Assembly: GCA_022495005.1 (NCBI GenBank) | Contig: JAGYXB010001022.1 | Span: 1-64,000 of the forward strand | DNA length: 64,000 nucleotides | Direction: 5' to 3' | Source of the DNA: Rhyacophila brunnea | Taxonomy: Eukaryota > Arthropoda > Insecta > Trichoptera > Rhyacophilidae | Shown: one piece after another, positions 1 to 10,811 of the stretch | Layout of the letters: the number at the start of each line of letters is the position of its first letter | How positions within the stretch are numbered: position 1 is the stretch's first letter | Position numbers and translations under genes: made by a program | Notes under the pieces: generated by a model | Told to the model about the DNA's origin: nothing | What the model saw: only the letters and a program-made list of their open reading frames with translations | Databases searched by the model: none

Positions 1-837
1 AATATTTCCGTTGTATTTATGTAAATATCATAATTTAAAAACACACCATGTCAATTCTACCATCCCCTCGGTTGGTGCCCTGGCTCCTAACATAACTATA
101 AAAATAATAACATAACTATAAAAGGTAACATAACTAGTTTAACATACTTTTGTTCCGACTGTTTACGCTGCAAATAAAACTCGCTCCTCCATCCATCGGA
201 GCAACAACCAAATTTCGACTTGTTCATCCACCATCCATGACACCCACATTACTATTCTAGAGTAAGTAGATACAATTTAAATAGTTGGTCACTGTAAAAA
301 GTATTAAAAAATATAAAGATATTTTTATAATATAGTGACCGTAATACATAATGAACATAAAACATTATCTTATAAAGAAACAATGTAGTAAGATCAATAT
401 AACAGATAAATTTCTCACAAATCAAAAAGCACCCGCCTCTTACCCTTGATCGTGAAATCTCCAATTCGGCCCTGCGTCGCGCGGCGTGACAATCGCATTC
501 TTCAACTCCCCCTCACTTTCCCAATTGTGCGTGAGTAAGTAAGTAGACGGGCGAAATAAAATGGATGCGACCCTGTCTCCCCCCGCCCCCCGGCTGAGAG
601 CATTTGGATTTATGGGCCGCGCGAGATGATTTACCAGACCGGCCCTGGCGAAGCGATGGAGTGGCGTAGCAGGAAGGCTTTCAGGGAACAGTCCACTGGG
701 AATTTTGAGGTTTGTTTTATGAATTGGATGACACTACAACGGATGCTTCTTTCGATTGAGGGGAGGCTGAAGTGAGTGACGGAATGTCAACGGCTAATCA
801 CGTTAGAAGGCGGATAATCTATTTTATTTTTGTATAA
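1..837. other. non-coding, no recognised element
   Basis: No coding region or repeat family was recognised. A locally GC-rich patch lies at about 540-710 within otherwise AT-rich sequence. It could be a regulatory or unrecognised repeat segment; nothing in it supports a specific call. Confidence 0.4.
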
Positions 838-839
838 TA

Positions 840-1369
840 CAGTCGCACTCGGTTATTACGACCACGGATATCTTGGATGTAACGAGGAAACATTCGTTGA
901 TATTTTAGTTTATGATTTTCTCCATACATTTATTCACTTTTATAACGAGCTACTTATCGGTTATACCGAGCTAAAATGTCGATCGTTTAAAAACATTTCG
1001 CCTTAAGCAATAAAATCCGACTGGACAGGATGCCGCCGAAATCGGATTACGTTTATGACACTAGTTAATTGTATAAGTACCTACCTAATTGGTGTTTTCG
1101 CCGACAATATTGAAAACGTATCCACGCATATGGTTGAAATAAGTAAAAAATCCAAGGTTTGTGAAGTCAGTAGGTACAATAAACAACTTCTTTTGTAGTT
1201 TATGAGTTTATGCTTGTTTCAGGGATTTTTACGATGGTTTTCAGATTTTTTTATTTTCGACTTTTTGTGTTATGTGACCGCTCACTTAAAAATACCTAGT
1301 CTCTGATGTAACGAGTAACGGAGTTAAATCATTCGGTCACATCTTCCTCGTAATAACCATGTTCGACTG
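840..1369. mobile_element. pogo/Tc1-mariner-like MITE (530 bp)
   Basis: Imperfect terminal inverted repeats start CAGTCG and share the block GGTTATTACGA on both ends (840-870 and about 1340-1369 reversed). A TA dinucleotide precedes the left end; the right flank reads CA, so the target duplication is imperfect. No open reading frame is present, so it would be non-autonomous. TIRs of the CAGTCG...GGTTATTACGA kind are typical of pogo/Tigger-like elements; the family assignment is inference. Confidence 0.6.
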
Positions 1370-1376
1370 CATTTGG

Positions 1377-1574
1377 GTACTGTTCGGTTATACGGAATAC
1401 AGCGGAAAACACATTTTGAAAATACCCGATATATTGGATTATTTGTTAGTTTGGGTTAGGTTGGGTTAGGTTAGGTAAGGTTAGGTTTGGTTAGGTTAAC
1501 CTAACAAATAATTCAGTTTATCGGCTATTTTCAAAATGTGTTTTCCGCTGTATTCCGTATAATCGAACAGTACC
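1377..1574. repeat. hairpin element with GGTTAG-rich centre, copy 1
   Basis: Two inverted arms of about 72-76 bp (1377-1448 and 1498-1574) flank a centre made of irregular GGTTAG/GGTTTG-type repeats resembling the insect telomere motif TTAGG. A second copy lies at 39513-40053, split by another MITE, and part of one arm recurs at about 22036-22087. This looks like a foldback element rather than a telomere: it is short and bounded by the arms. Confidence 0.7.
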
Positions 1575-2148
1575 GGACTATTTTATAAAATATATCGACA
1601 ATTTTTGATTTTTCTTTAATTAACTTATGTTTTTTTATTGTACTGTTATTCGTAATTAAACTTACAGAATTTGAAAAACACCGTTGACACAATATATCTC
1701 TTTATCTCTTTTGCCTTATTATTTATGGATGAAAAAATGACCACTGATATTTCAATCATTTTCAAGTCTCTTTCCATCTGGAGCCGCAAATATTGTTGGT
1801 TAAATAATTGTTAATAATTCATCATAGTTATCCATGATATTGCTGGAAGTCGGACTCCTTCGCGATTTCTTTCCATCGACACCACATTCAAGAAAAAAAT
1901 TGCAAATATTATTGAAAAACAAATTTGATCGTTTGGGAGTTAAACCTGCATACATCAGATTCCATCCAATTAACCAACCGGTACAATATTTCATGAATTT
2001 CCCAACAGCTATGCGTCCGAACGTTTCTTACGTTGATTTAAACATATTTTGTAATTTAGAATCAAAGTAAATAAGTAATCAATTGTCTTGTAAATTAGTA
2101 TGTATAAAATATACAAATTTAATAATATATTTTCGCGTTACAATAAGA
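1575..2148. other. non-coding, no recognised element
   Basis: AT-rich. A 78-codon open frame at 1834-2070 (+) resembles no family I recognise and is probably chance. Confidence 0.35.
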
Positions 2149-2149
2149 T

Positions 2150-2231
2150 ATATTATTTATTTATTTGAGACACATTGAGCTCATAACAAATTATGAATTC
2201 AAGACGTTCACAACATGTCATTTAGAATAAA
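2150..2231 (-). repeat. LINE-like 3' tail fragment (family shared with 5405-5905)
   Basis: Contains the block with GACGTTCACAACATG and AATTATGA also seen at 5838-5905 (+) and 28590-28660 (-). In this copy the poly-A-like side is to the left, so the fragment reads on the minus strand. Confidence 0.5.
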
Positions 2232-2745
2232 AATTACAGGTAAATCAAATTAGTAGAGAAAAAAACAAACCAAAAAAATAATTTTATACTTATTTTATAC
2301 TACTCAAGAAAAATAGAAATTAAACAATAAAATATAATTTTAAAAACAAAATACATATTGCATCGCTAAAAATCTATACATCTCTAGGGAGTGCATTGAC
2401 CAGCCGCACAACCCTCGCTGTTGGTGCCTGGTGAGCCAGCCATGAGGAAATAGCTTTCACCAACAAAATAGGTCATGGCTGTGATCACCAGATTATAATA
2501 TAATAACACAGCATTACCTTTTATCAAAGAATGGTCTATATTAATGATTATTTTGAAGTGTATAAAAATCACCGATTTTACTTCATGAAAATTAGATTTG
2601 GTGACTTATGAAGAGTGCCATTGTAGTAATTTTACAAAGTGTCTTTTTTTGTAAAAAAAAAATATTTTAGTGCGTGTCTTATCTTTTAGTAAAATATTGA
2701 AGATGAAATAAAATCTAATTTTTATTCTCGTAAATATAGCTGTCG
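2232..2745. other. non-coding, no recognised element
   Basis: AT-rich sequence with several A or T homopolymer runs. No gene or repeat family was recognised. Confidence 0.35.
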
Positions 2746-2747
2746 AT

Positions 2748-3340
2748 ACTCACGGTGGCCCAGCGGTTACCGCATGGGCTTATAGTGTCGTGGGCATGGC
2801 TCCCACATCCTGAGGCGGGCCACCACACCTATCGCTAAGGTTAAGAGCAGTGTGACGCTCTACACTTCAGTGTTCCCTAAATGGTATCTCTAATGGAACC
2901 TCAGGGTTCAGCATAGTAAAATTAAGGGAGTTCTGTGTATTTTTAGCAATGTTTCGTATTTTTATATAAACCCACTTGCACTATTGAGTTGTCGCCACTC
3001 GGCATTCAATTATGAAACACTAATCGTGACCCCCTTTGTGACAGTCAGATTATATGCGACCCGTCAATATATTTGATAAATAGCCATTTCAGAAAACACA
3101 ATCAAAATAATTAAAATAAATTTCTACACGTATCATTTAATAATAAATCAATCATCATAACACGTCGAAGTGCGTCACATAGCTACATATTTGGACTTTT
3201 TTTACTATCAGAGCAAATTTGTGGTATGTGTTTATCTCACTTAACTGGTCGACCTGCCACGCCGGGCCCCCTCAAACCCCGGGCCCCCAGGCTAGAGCCC
3301 TGTCAGCCCCCCCTTTGTAGGGGCCATGGTCGTGGGACCC
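2748..3340 (+). repeat. SINE-like repeat with GC-rich ends (family G), copy 1
   Basis: It starts with a tRNA-like block (GGCCCAGCGGTTACCGCATG), then a moderately AT-rich middle. It ends in a GC-rich block with CCCGGGCCCCCAGGCTAGAG and CTGTCAGCCCCCCCTTTG at 3247-3335. Both parts recur in order at 16370-16785 and, reversed, at about 42060-42365 and 29150-29290. No coding potential. The tRNA origin is inferred from the A-box-like start only. Confidence 0.6.
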
Positions 3341-3347
3341 AGTTCTT

Positions 3348-3480
3348 CAAAAATTCAGATGTGTTTGGACCTAATAGGTTTAGCAAGTAGTAGCTTACAT
3401 CTATTTCTTGTAAAAAAAAAACTGTTAATACAACCTCCAATATGTGGGGGTTAATTTATGATCTTAGGATTGAATATGGT
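3348..3480 (+). repeat. SINE family S2, 3' fragment
   Basis: Matches the body of the S2 SINE (blocks like GACCTAATAGGTT, AAAACTGTTAATA and CAACCTCC) found at 12145-12330, 44951-45140 and 47255-47445. The tRNA-like head is missing. Confidence 0.55.
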
Positions 3481-3484
3481 AAAA

Positions 3485-4245
3485 GCGTTTTTTTTCTTTT
3501 AGCTACCTTAGTCTACATTCCTTCAACAAGCACTCTTCGCTAATGAAATGTAGTTTTTTTTCAGATGGCATTATATTAATTATTAATCAAGACTTTTTAT
3601 TCAGTATTGTGATCAAATTTGAAAACGACAACGAAAGAGTTTAAAAATCATAACCTTTGATGAGATTATTTCTTCGTAAAGTGGTTTAAAAATCTCTTCC
3701 GAAGTAACCATAGATAATGGTCGCAATACATCACTGGCCGTTTTGACGTTTATCAAATGGAAGCTGCGCGAACCATCCTGAATAAATACGTCACTGGCCA
3801 TTTTTCAATTCACTTGCCCGAGTGCGTTATCCCATATATACTTTTTCTCTCAGTGGTAAAATATAAGTCATGGGTTAATGGTAGGACAGGATAAGGCACT
3901 CCTAAAACGCTATAATTTATAATATAAAATGCAGTATCTTATCATATTATTCACTGTACGTATTTTTGTATGTTAATATTAGTAAACATTACCTTTTATA
4001 ACAAATAACGAATAATTATGACCAACTAGTAATTCTAAATATTTTTTTTGTGGAAAATTTGATAAAATATTAAGAAAAAAATTAAAAATCTATTTTAGGA
4101 GTAGGTAGATACATAATATTATGTAGGTCTTCATAATCCTATAATAATTTGGATAAAGATTTATTACATCGTTTACCAAATTTCACTTTCGCTTCTCGTT
4201 CATCTTTGTCTGATCTTAAATCATATTAAAAATACATAATCGACC
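3485..4245. other. non-coding, no recognised element
   Basis: AT-rich sequence without a supported gene or repeat. Confidence 0.35.
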
Positions 4246-4248
4246 AAA

Positions 4249-4930
4249 GGTACTTGATGGAATTTGAATTTGCATTCTAATGTATTTGGCTATAATTCAG
4301 CTGGGGCACGGTCTAAAACGATTGCGACTACGCGACGCGATGATTGTGCAAACGACGCGTGCAGAACAAAACATAATTTGTCATAAAAATTCAACATGCG
4401 TCCATTTAATGTTCTGTTTATTGTTCTATTAGTAACAATAATAATATATTCTTTGACATGTTTTCTTTTTCAAGTAAATGGGTAACGTTTTTTAGTCATC
4501 TTCACACGATTTAAGAATCGATTCCCCCGACGCCATCACAAAACAAATTGACGTGTTCACAACTCGAGTATCGCTCTCCGATTGGCAGCGAGTCCGAAAT
4601 TTCGTCGCAATTATAATTGAACATTATTTGCCGTTTCACTGAAGTATGCTCTTAAGTTTTGTACTATTCCTTTTGAGTCTTTTTTGCGACCCGGGATTCG
4701 TCTTTCGGCATCTTCAGACACTATATTATTATACACCCATCAAAAAGCAAATATACACTGACAACGAATACAATTCGACTTCAATAAATAACCCTAACTT
4801 ATATAACAAATCAATACAATAAAGTAGGTAAAAACTTTATCACCTACCTACTAAGTCAATAAAAAATTACATAACAAACAAATTATGATTAGTTGAAGTG
4901 TATGTACAAAACCCTATCAATAATAATACA
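4249..4930. repeat. GACCCGGGTTTCGCC-type element, interrupted copy
   Basis: The left terminal repeat begins near 4249 and is cut at about 4290. It resumes at about 4652 with AAGTTTTGTACTATTCC and a GACCCGGGATTCG block, then continues to about 4930 with the same internal sequence as 17490-17890. The interruption (4291-4650) is a separate repeat. Confidence 0.6.
4291..4650. repeat. 360-bp repeat (family M), copy 1
   Basis: High similarity throughout to 38905-39270, including the blocks CATGCGTCCATTTAATGTTC and GTTTTCTTTTTCAAGTAAAT. It is inserted in the terminal repeat of the GACCCGGG-type element. No coding potential; class unknown. Confidence 0.65.
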
Positions 4931-4961
4931 AAATAGCATTGACAATACATATATTTTTTTA

Positions 4962-5127
4962 AACGAATAATTCATAAGATTTGAAAATTGCTGGGCGGGA
5001 GTCGAACCCAGAGCCGGACAATGTTTTTTTTGCAACTTGGTATGTCTGAGGTGATTCCAAATTATGTGTGTTCAATAAAGAATGTTACATTCTCAAATCC
5101 TGTGGATTATTCATTAAATAAAAAAAT
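4962..5127. repeat. rearranged SINE S1 fragments
   Basis: A short minus-oriented S1 tail (4962-4982) is followed by a tRNA-like segment on the minus strand containing a B-box-like GAGTCGAACCC. A plus-oriented S1 tail follows (5040-5127, ATGTTACATTCTCAAATC). Two SINE pieces have been joined or recombined here. Confidence 0.5.
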
Positions 5128-5404
5128 AGTAATATCAAGACTAAAATATAGATAGATCCAGACGGACTAACTATTAGGGTACGTATCTATTATAAGTAGG
5201 TAGCTAGATTCATCACACAAAATCCAGTTGCTTATATTAACACAATTTAAGAAACGCTTCCGTTGCATGACTATTGGTTAATTTAGTCTTAACTGTGTAG
5301 GGTGGTGGTGGTAGCTCCTTTACTTGAGGTTCTATGGATAGGTACTATCCATGGCTTTATCCAACTGACTTTCTCTTAGGCATGCTTACATACTGCAGTC
5401 TGCA

Positions 5405-5905
5405 ATTTAGAAGAAATCTTTATTTAGCCACAAATTTTAAAAATTACGAGGTATAAATGAGAACTCTGACACTCTGGGCAGTGTTGACCTGTGTGTCCCT
5501 GATAACTATCTTAGAAATAGAGAGCATCAGTTGTTTATACTCCCAAGGTGCAGAACCAACCTGCCACTGGTAATGCCAATTGGGAGGGCGATAACTATGT
5601 TCAACGAAATTGCTACGGGTGTTGATATATTCCACCTACGTGAGGATCAGTATAGGTGGACGTTGTTTTATAAATTCTTAAAATAGGGTCTGCTCAACTC
5701 ATCCGGTATACTTCCTTGTACCTATCTAATTTATATTTTTTGTATTTACATATTTCTACTGTTTAATAACTTAATACTGATTTATCTCTTTTTTATGTAA
5801 TATTGTTTTATATTTCTTTGTTTCTAAATGTCATGTTGTGAACGTCTTAAACTTATAATTTGTAATGTCCACAATATGTTGAAAATAAATAAATTGAAAT
5901 AAAAT
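5405..5905 (+). pseudogene. LINE 3'-end fragment with A-rich tail
   Basis: About 500 bp strongly similar to the reversed segment 28590-29085. It ends in an A-rich tail (5880-5905), marking the + strand as sense. On the minus strand of the 28.9-kb copy, and in fragments here, translation gives blocks such as RNQEHQLFVLPRSRT that resemble the extreme C-terminus of LINE ORF2 proteins. That resemblance is a weak inference. Stops interrupt every long frame, so this is a dead 5'-truncated copy. Confidence 0.5.
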
Positions 5906-5909
5906 TAAA

Positions 5910-6740
5910 TCCGGTATGTGTTTCCGAAATATATATGCATTTACAATGTTGAATAAGTACAATTTTTAAATTTACAAATTAAATTATATAACATACGAGT
6001 AATTATTATATATTATAACGTGCTGCATTATGGAGAAAGTATCTTTTGACAATAAGTTTATAGTCTCAAAATGGACTACTGCATACAGGGCGTATGTTTT
6101 ATCTCGCATCTCTATTCTCATAAACTGACCGATGGTTATACCATAATATACATTTCCCTCTTGCGGTATAAGTCCATTTTTACGGTTGCCATCTATCGTC
6201 CCGCCGCATGATTTATGTATTTTTGTTTTCTGGTAATATTTTCGTGAGATTTAATGGAAAGAGGAAAATGAAAAAACAAACTTACCCACTTTGCATGGGG
6301 GCAGGTAGGTAGGGATTACACAAACACGGAAATTACGAATTTTCTTATTTGCAAAGGTATTCGCGTTTCACAATTCACGTAATCTCACAGGTAAACACGT
6401 AACTCCTAATTGTGCACAACAGCGGAAGGATACATGGCTTATTTGATAATAATAAACCTTTATTATTTTAGCAATAGATTTTTTGATTGTCACCGCGTAT
6501 TCTTCCTACTTCTTTCCTTAGCATTTTGGGCTCATTGCAGAGGTCCTCAAGAGAATAGGCTCTCAATCGAAAATCTATTATTATACATTCTTTTCTTTTA
6601 CATTGATGTGATTTTCTCAAAGCCTGAGTATTTTTGATTGTTTCACTTGTATTACTTACTAATTACACTACTGTCATTGGGCATAATGACCTGTTGTAAG
6701 CTTAAAAAGAATGTTTATTATAGGAACTTTAATTATTAAT
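5910..6740. other. non-coding, no recognised element
   Basis: AT-rich. Open frames here (for example 6410-6637) resemble nothing I recognise. Confidence 0.35.
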
Positions 6741-6828
6741 TAATGGGAACTGAAATACCCAGGCAACCGATCTCGAGTGAGAATATGGGGCAAACTTAAA
6801 CATGTGTCAATAATAAGTCATTTTTACT

Positions 6829-7539
6829 CAGGGGGGGGGGCAAACTGCGGCCCGCCGGGTATTTTTTTGCGGCCCGCCATCATTAATTGTACTTCTGATT
6901 ACGAATAACTTTTTTATAATTTTTAAAAAAATATTGACAATAGATTTAAATTTGAAGAATTTGTTGTTTCGTAAATGTATTATCTCAGTACGTCTTCCTT
7001 GCGTCTCGTCTCACACTATGTAACCACTATCTTCTACGTTGAACATCGATTTCAATAGATATTGATAGTGTGCCGACAGAGCTACAACTTGAGATTATTG
7101 ATCTGCAGAGTGACACTGATTTAAGAGAATTGCATCGTCGTGAAGAAATCACGAAATTTTACAATGCCCTTAATTCAGACAAATTCGACCAACTTAAAGA
7201 TTATGCAAGAAAAATGTTTGTTATTTTTGGATCAACCTATATAATATGTGAACAAACATTTTTGATCATGAACCTCAATAAAAATTCTATACGATCAAAT
7301 ATCTCCGATGCCCATTTACAAACAGTTTTGAGAATATCAACCACAAAATTAAAACCTGAATTTAAAAAAATGTTAAAAAATGTACAACAGTTTCATTCTT
7401 CTCATTATTTTTTTTTGTAATGTTTATTTTTCGTGATAATAAATAATGTATATATAAAAATGTTATTTTAATTGCGGCCCCCCGCTCATTTTGAATTATT
7501 AATGTTGGCCCTCCATCCAAAAAGTTTGCCCCCCCCCTG
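6829..7539 (+). mobile_element. hAT element (GTF2IRD2-like type), internally deleted copy
   Basis: Bounded by G-run/C-run inverted ends (CAGGGGGG... and ...CCCCCCCTG) followed by GCAAACTGCGGCCCGCC-type subterminal sequence, the same architecture as 60282-61604. Relative to that copy it lacks the segment upstream of the transposase C-terminus, with a deletion junction near 7045. An 8-bp target duplication is not visible: the flanks share only ACT. The right flank starts with a perfect short palindrome at 7540-7560. Confidence 0.8.
7049..7420 (+). pseudogene. hAT transposase C-terminal (dimerisation) domain remnant
   Basis: An open frame of about 124 codons starts in FSIDIDSVPTELQ and runs to a TAA at 7418-7420. 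It contains FYNALNSDKF, ARKMFVIFGST, CEQTFLIMN and RSNISDAHLQ, the signature of the hATC dimerisation domain in GTF2IRD2-like hAT transposases. The N-terminal zinc finger and the catalytic core are absent, so it cannot be an active transposase. It ends at the -HSSHYFFL tail. The fragment is very similar to 61133-61473, with scattered substitutions. It belongs to the element at 6829-7539. Confidence 0.85.
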
Positions 7540-7729
7540 ACTAGTTAGAATCTAACTAGTCCTTCGTTCTGACAACTGCTCTCGGTTTATGCACTGACAC
7601 TCATTCAATATTGGTATATTTGAAGTTTGCAACACACTATTGTACGTCTATAATGTGTGTTTCATTTTCGCAGGACACTGACACATTCAAAACCCTGCTT
7701 CAAAGTGTAGTGTATTAGGGTATAGCCCT

Positions 7730-8546
7730 AGGGGCGGCAGGCTATATGAAAGTATGGTGAATAGTATGGTGAGGCAGGCTGGTAATCAATATTGCCCAAA
7801 ATTTGCACGTTAATATTATATTATATGGGTACGTTATAATGACCAAAGGAAATCCTTCGTGATGACCTGCATTTTTTTATCGGGTCGCTGTTTCTCATAA
7901 GTTGTCGGCTATTGTTGGCCTGCTTCATTCAGTTGTATGAGAAAGCCGATTCCTTGCCCCTCTTTTTATTTAATATTTCTATGGTATAGTCTATCGGAAT
8001 TCAATTTATGTATCTGCTCTGTGATAGGCACGTCAGTTAGTTAATTCTTTTTTCCCCTTCAAATACCACTAACCAACAAAAAAAAAAACGAAAATATTAG
8101 TTATGTTGGATAATGCTTTGGAAATTGTGATTGTTTCTCTTCTGTTATTAATTTTAAATACAATACTGTCAATGGGCCTTTATTTTATTTGACATTAGTT
8201 AGGTTAACTTTAGTTTATTCAATATCTTTTATAATATAATACTTTGCGTACGTATTTTAAAATGAGCTCTCTCGTACCAAGTCGACAAGTCTTCTGGTAT
8301 TGCTTTACGGATCTTGACGTCGCAAGTTTGCAAAAATGCAAAGTCTTTCGTGCGATAACAATATGAAATCCTGCTCTCCCTTTTCCAGTGAAGCGAAAGG
8401 TTTTCGCAAATGTTTAGAAGACTCTTGGACTGCTGATGCGGTCGACGTTCCGCATGGCGAAACAAACTTGCGATGCATTTGAAATAAGTAAATAAAAAAA
8501 AAATAGAGTAAGCTGAGGATATTTCGATCCAAATAAGTGGTTAACC
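7730..8546. other. non-coding, no recognised element
   Basis: No gene supported. The overlapping open frames at 8229-8532 (-) show no family signature. Confidence 0.35.
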
Positions 8547-8550
8547 TTAA

Positions 8551-9212
8551 GGGGGGACATGCTCAGCGTAGGTCAAAATAGAGCTTTTGTTCTATTTTCA
8601 AAGCATGATCCTGGACATACCTTAAACGTTGTAGATAATCTATTTACTTATATAATTTTGAAGCCTTATTATCCTTTATATTTATTTTAAGCATTTGATG
8701 ACTGCATAAAGTATTTTTATTACATAAAATAGTATTCTTTTAAACCTCTCGCTCTAATGTTTTAGAATATAGTCATATTTCAGTACATAAATGTGCAGTG
8801 GTGTTAAGATTTTTTACGTTTATTATTTTTTAAACGCTTTTATAAAACTATCAGTATAATTTATATTGACAGTATTATAGTGAAATATTTACGATAAAAA
8901 ATTTAATTGATAATCTCTGTGATCCCAAAATTGACAAGAATTAGGCATTTTATTATTAAAAAAATGGGCAAGATTAACACATTTGAAGATAATTCTAAAG
9001 ATACTCATTATAAGCTATGTCTTGACCATTCAAGTGTGATAAACATCCTACGACTAATGATTGCTTTATAATAATTATTGAGCTAACAATAAGGTAGTGT
9101 TTTTTTTAAATACGCCATTTCTTTTGGCATTCCCCAGTGGTTAAGCTACAACATACCTACGGCCGTAGCCAAAAATTGACAAAGTATAATTGAAGTAGGG
9201 AGTAAAATGATG
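8551..9212 (+). mobile_element. TTAA-flanked element (family P), copy 1
   Basis: Runs between TTAA at 8547-8550 and TTAA at 9213-9216, starting GGGGGGACATGCTCAGCG and ending GGGAGTAAAATGATG. The same sequence, reversed, lies between TTAA sites at 56358-57012. Duplication of TTAA is the hallmark of piggyBac-type integration. No transposase frame is present, and the two ends are not inverted repeats of each other, so termini or class need confirmation. Confidence 0.65.
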
Positions 9213-9349
9213 TTAACGCGTGTTTGAACATGTACCGTTTTAAAAAAAATCGGTTAGGTACATGTTCAAACACGCGCGTTAACATCATTTTACTCCCTAC
9301 TTCAATTATAGTTTGTCAATTTATCGCTACGGCAGTATGTTGTAGCTTA
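9142..9349. repeat. large foldback (arms about 97 bp, loop about 13 bp)
   Basis: The right end of the family-P element plus about 25 bp beyond it (9142-9238) is repeated inverted at 9252-9349 with few mismatches, including GTGTTTGAACATGTACC and its complement. The short loop gives a near-perfect cruciform/hairpin. It looks like an inverted partial duplication or two elements inserted head to head. Confidence 0.85.
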
Positions 9350-9351
9350 GT

Positions 9352-9640
9352 CCTAGTAGACGTTATTCCTAAAATATTTGGCGAGAGCCAGGAGCCGGAA
9401 ACAAATAGTCAATAATAACGCGATTTGATAAGCATTTCATGTAAGACCTACTACATTAAATTGTCGTAATTAGATAGGAGGCTCGTAGCATAATTGGCGA
9501 ATGCACAGTTGGCGCGATACCAGTGGTTATACGGGTTCAAATCCCGTCGAGCATCGTATTTTTTTTTCAAATGTGATCTTTTCTAGTGGTTATATATCTG
9601 AGGTATTTTGAAGTGTTCATTAAATTTATATTTTTCAATA
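9352..9640 (+). repeat. SINE family S1 with 5' extension
   Basis: A tRNA-like core at 9480-9555 has A-box-like GGCTCGTAGCATAATTGG and B-box GGTTCAAATCCCG, followed by the S1 tail. An upstream extension (9352-9478) contains ATATTTGGCGAGAGCC and CAATAATAACGCGATTTGAT. It matches the reversed region 11014-11178, so the repeated unit is longer than the tRNA-derived part. Confidence 0.7.
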
Positions 9641-9904
9641 TTAATGATTCTGAAATTTGAAAATATTATCCATATATTATTATTGCCATGTGCGTAGTGT
9701 CGGCGATGACTCAAGTATTAGGTACAGCTTCAACAACCAAAAAATATATCCTAGTTTTTAAAAATATTAATTATTTTATACTTAGGTAAATGCGCAAGAG
9801 TCTTCTGCGCAGTTCTAAACATTATTTCAAAATCGATGATAAATGAACAAAACAACTAATGAAATTATCGTTGCTATATTACGTACTGAAAAAATTGTTA
9901 ATGA

Positions 9905-10020
9905 TTGAATTACGCCAACGATGACCGAGCGGCTTAAGCGTCGTCTCGTAATGTCGTGAGTCCCAGGTTCAAATCATGGGTCTGACAAATAAGCATTAAT
10001 TGTTTTTCAATTCGTGTATA
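9905..10020 (+). repeat. SINE family S2, tRNA-like head
   Basis: A class-II-tRNA-like block (GACCGAGCGGCTTAAGCG, then GGTTCAAATCATGGGTCTGAC) is followed by the S2 junction TTGTTTTTCAATTCGTGTAT. The remainder of the body is missing where another repeat begins. Confidence 0.65.
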
Positions 10021-10031
10021 GAGCTACCTAA

Positions 10032-10274
10032 ACTATTATGGCTTGGTTAAGGCAGGGTTTAATTGAATTTTAAAAACTAACCAGCACCATCTGCAAATTA
10101 TATTCTTATTTCAATGAAAACAAATAATTATATAAGTAAAATAAGCTAAGTAAACACTACCTACAGTCTCACAGTGCAGTGTTAGTTCAATTAAAACATA
10201 TACGTTTGACTGACAATGTTTTGTATGGATTATTTTTGTCGGATCAGAACAGCCTATCTCAGCCCTTCGCCACT
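10032..10274 (-). mobile_element. CAGTGGCGAAGG MITE (family C), right-half copy
   Basis: Matches the right half of the complete copy at 58446-59021 (GCAGGGTTTAATTGA, TGACTGACAA, CCCTTCGCCACTG end). It is partly rearranged in the middle. Confidence 0.6.
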
Positions 10275-10280
10275 GCCATC

Positions 10281-10811
10281 TAGTTATTATTAATTATTAA
10301 TATGCAGTATTTTCATTTGAAAAAAATAATTAACTGTAAATTGAAAATATCGTAATTAAAAACATTCTACAATGGCTACGCTAATATTATGTTTCCTGGA
10401 AATTTATCATGATAATATTATTCCATCTTCATTTCTGACATTTAAAATTCAAACGAAATTAATTATCTACTTTTAAAAAAGTTTGTCAACATCTTCTTTA
10501 TTTTTTTGTTTTTGAAATGTCAAATACAATATCTTTTTTTTATAAAAAAATCAAATTAAGCTACATACGATATAAGGTCAAATTTCCGTAAAGAAAAACA
10601 AACATTTCGAATATCCATTCAAGACAACGAATCTAATAGCTTTTCCGAAACCTTTAAATGACCAAAAATCTGAGATGAATCTTGTCGGTTTTTTACGTTG
10701 ATTTTTGTTCTAAACCAGTAACTAATTGCCTTATTGAATAAAATATTATGTACATTAAATTTTCAAATTCACTAGGTACTTACATAGTAAATATTAATAT
10801 TTAATAAACAA
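10281..10811. other. non-coding, no recognised element
   Basis: Very AT-rich. No gene or repeat family recognised. Confidence 0.35.

Larger units (their letters stand above)
6745..7725. repeat. repeat family R, copy split by a hAT element
   Basis: The flanks 6745-6828 and 7560-7725 match 19400-19640 in order (blocks GGGAACTGAAATACC, ATCTCGAGT, CACATTCAAAACCCTGC). The middle of this copy is occupied by the hAT element at 6829-7539, so the hAT inserted into an older repeat. Confidence 0.65.

Noticed and set aside
1447..1500. Interstitial telomere tract
   Set aside because: The GGTTAG repeats are short, irregular and enclosed by a long inverted repeat that recurs elsewhere, so it is part of a foldback element.
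1834..2070. 78-codon open frame as a small gene
   Set aside because: Reads like protein, but no family match could be recognised and there is no supporting context.
9480..9555. Possible functional tRNA gene
   Set aside because: A and B boxes are recognisable, but acceptor-stem pairing is poor and the sequence continues into a repeated SINE body and tail seen at several other loci.
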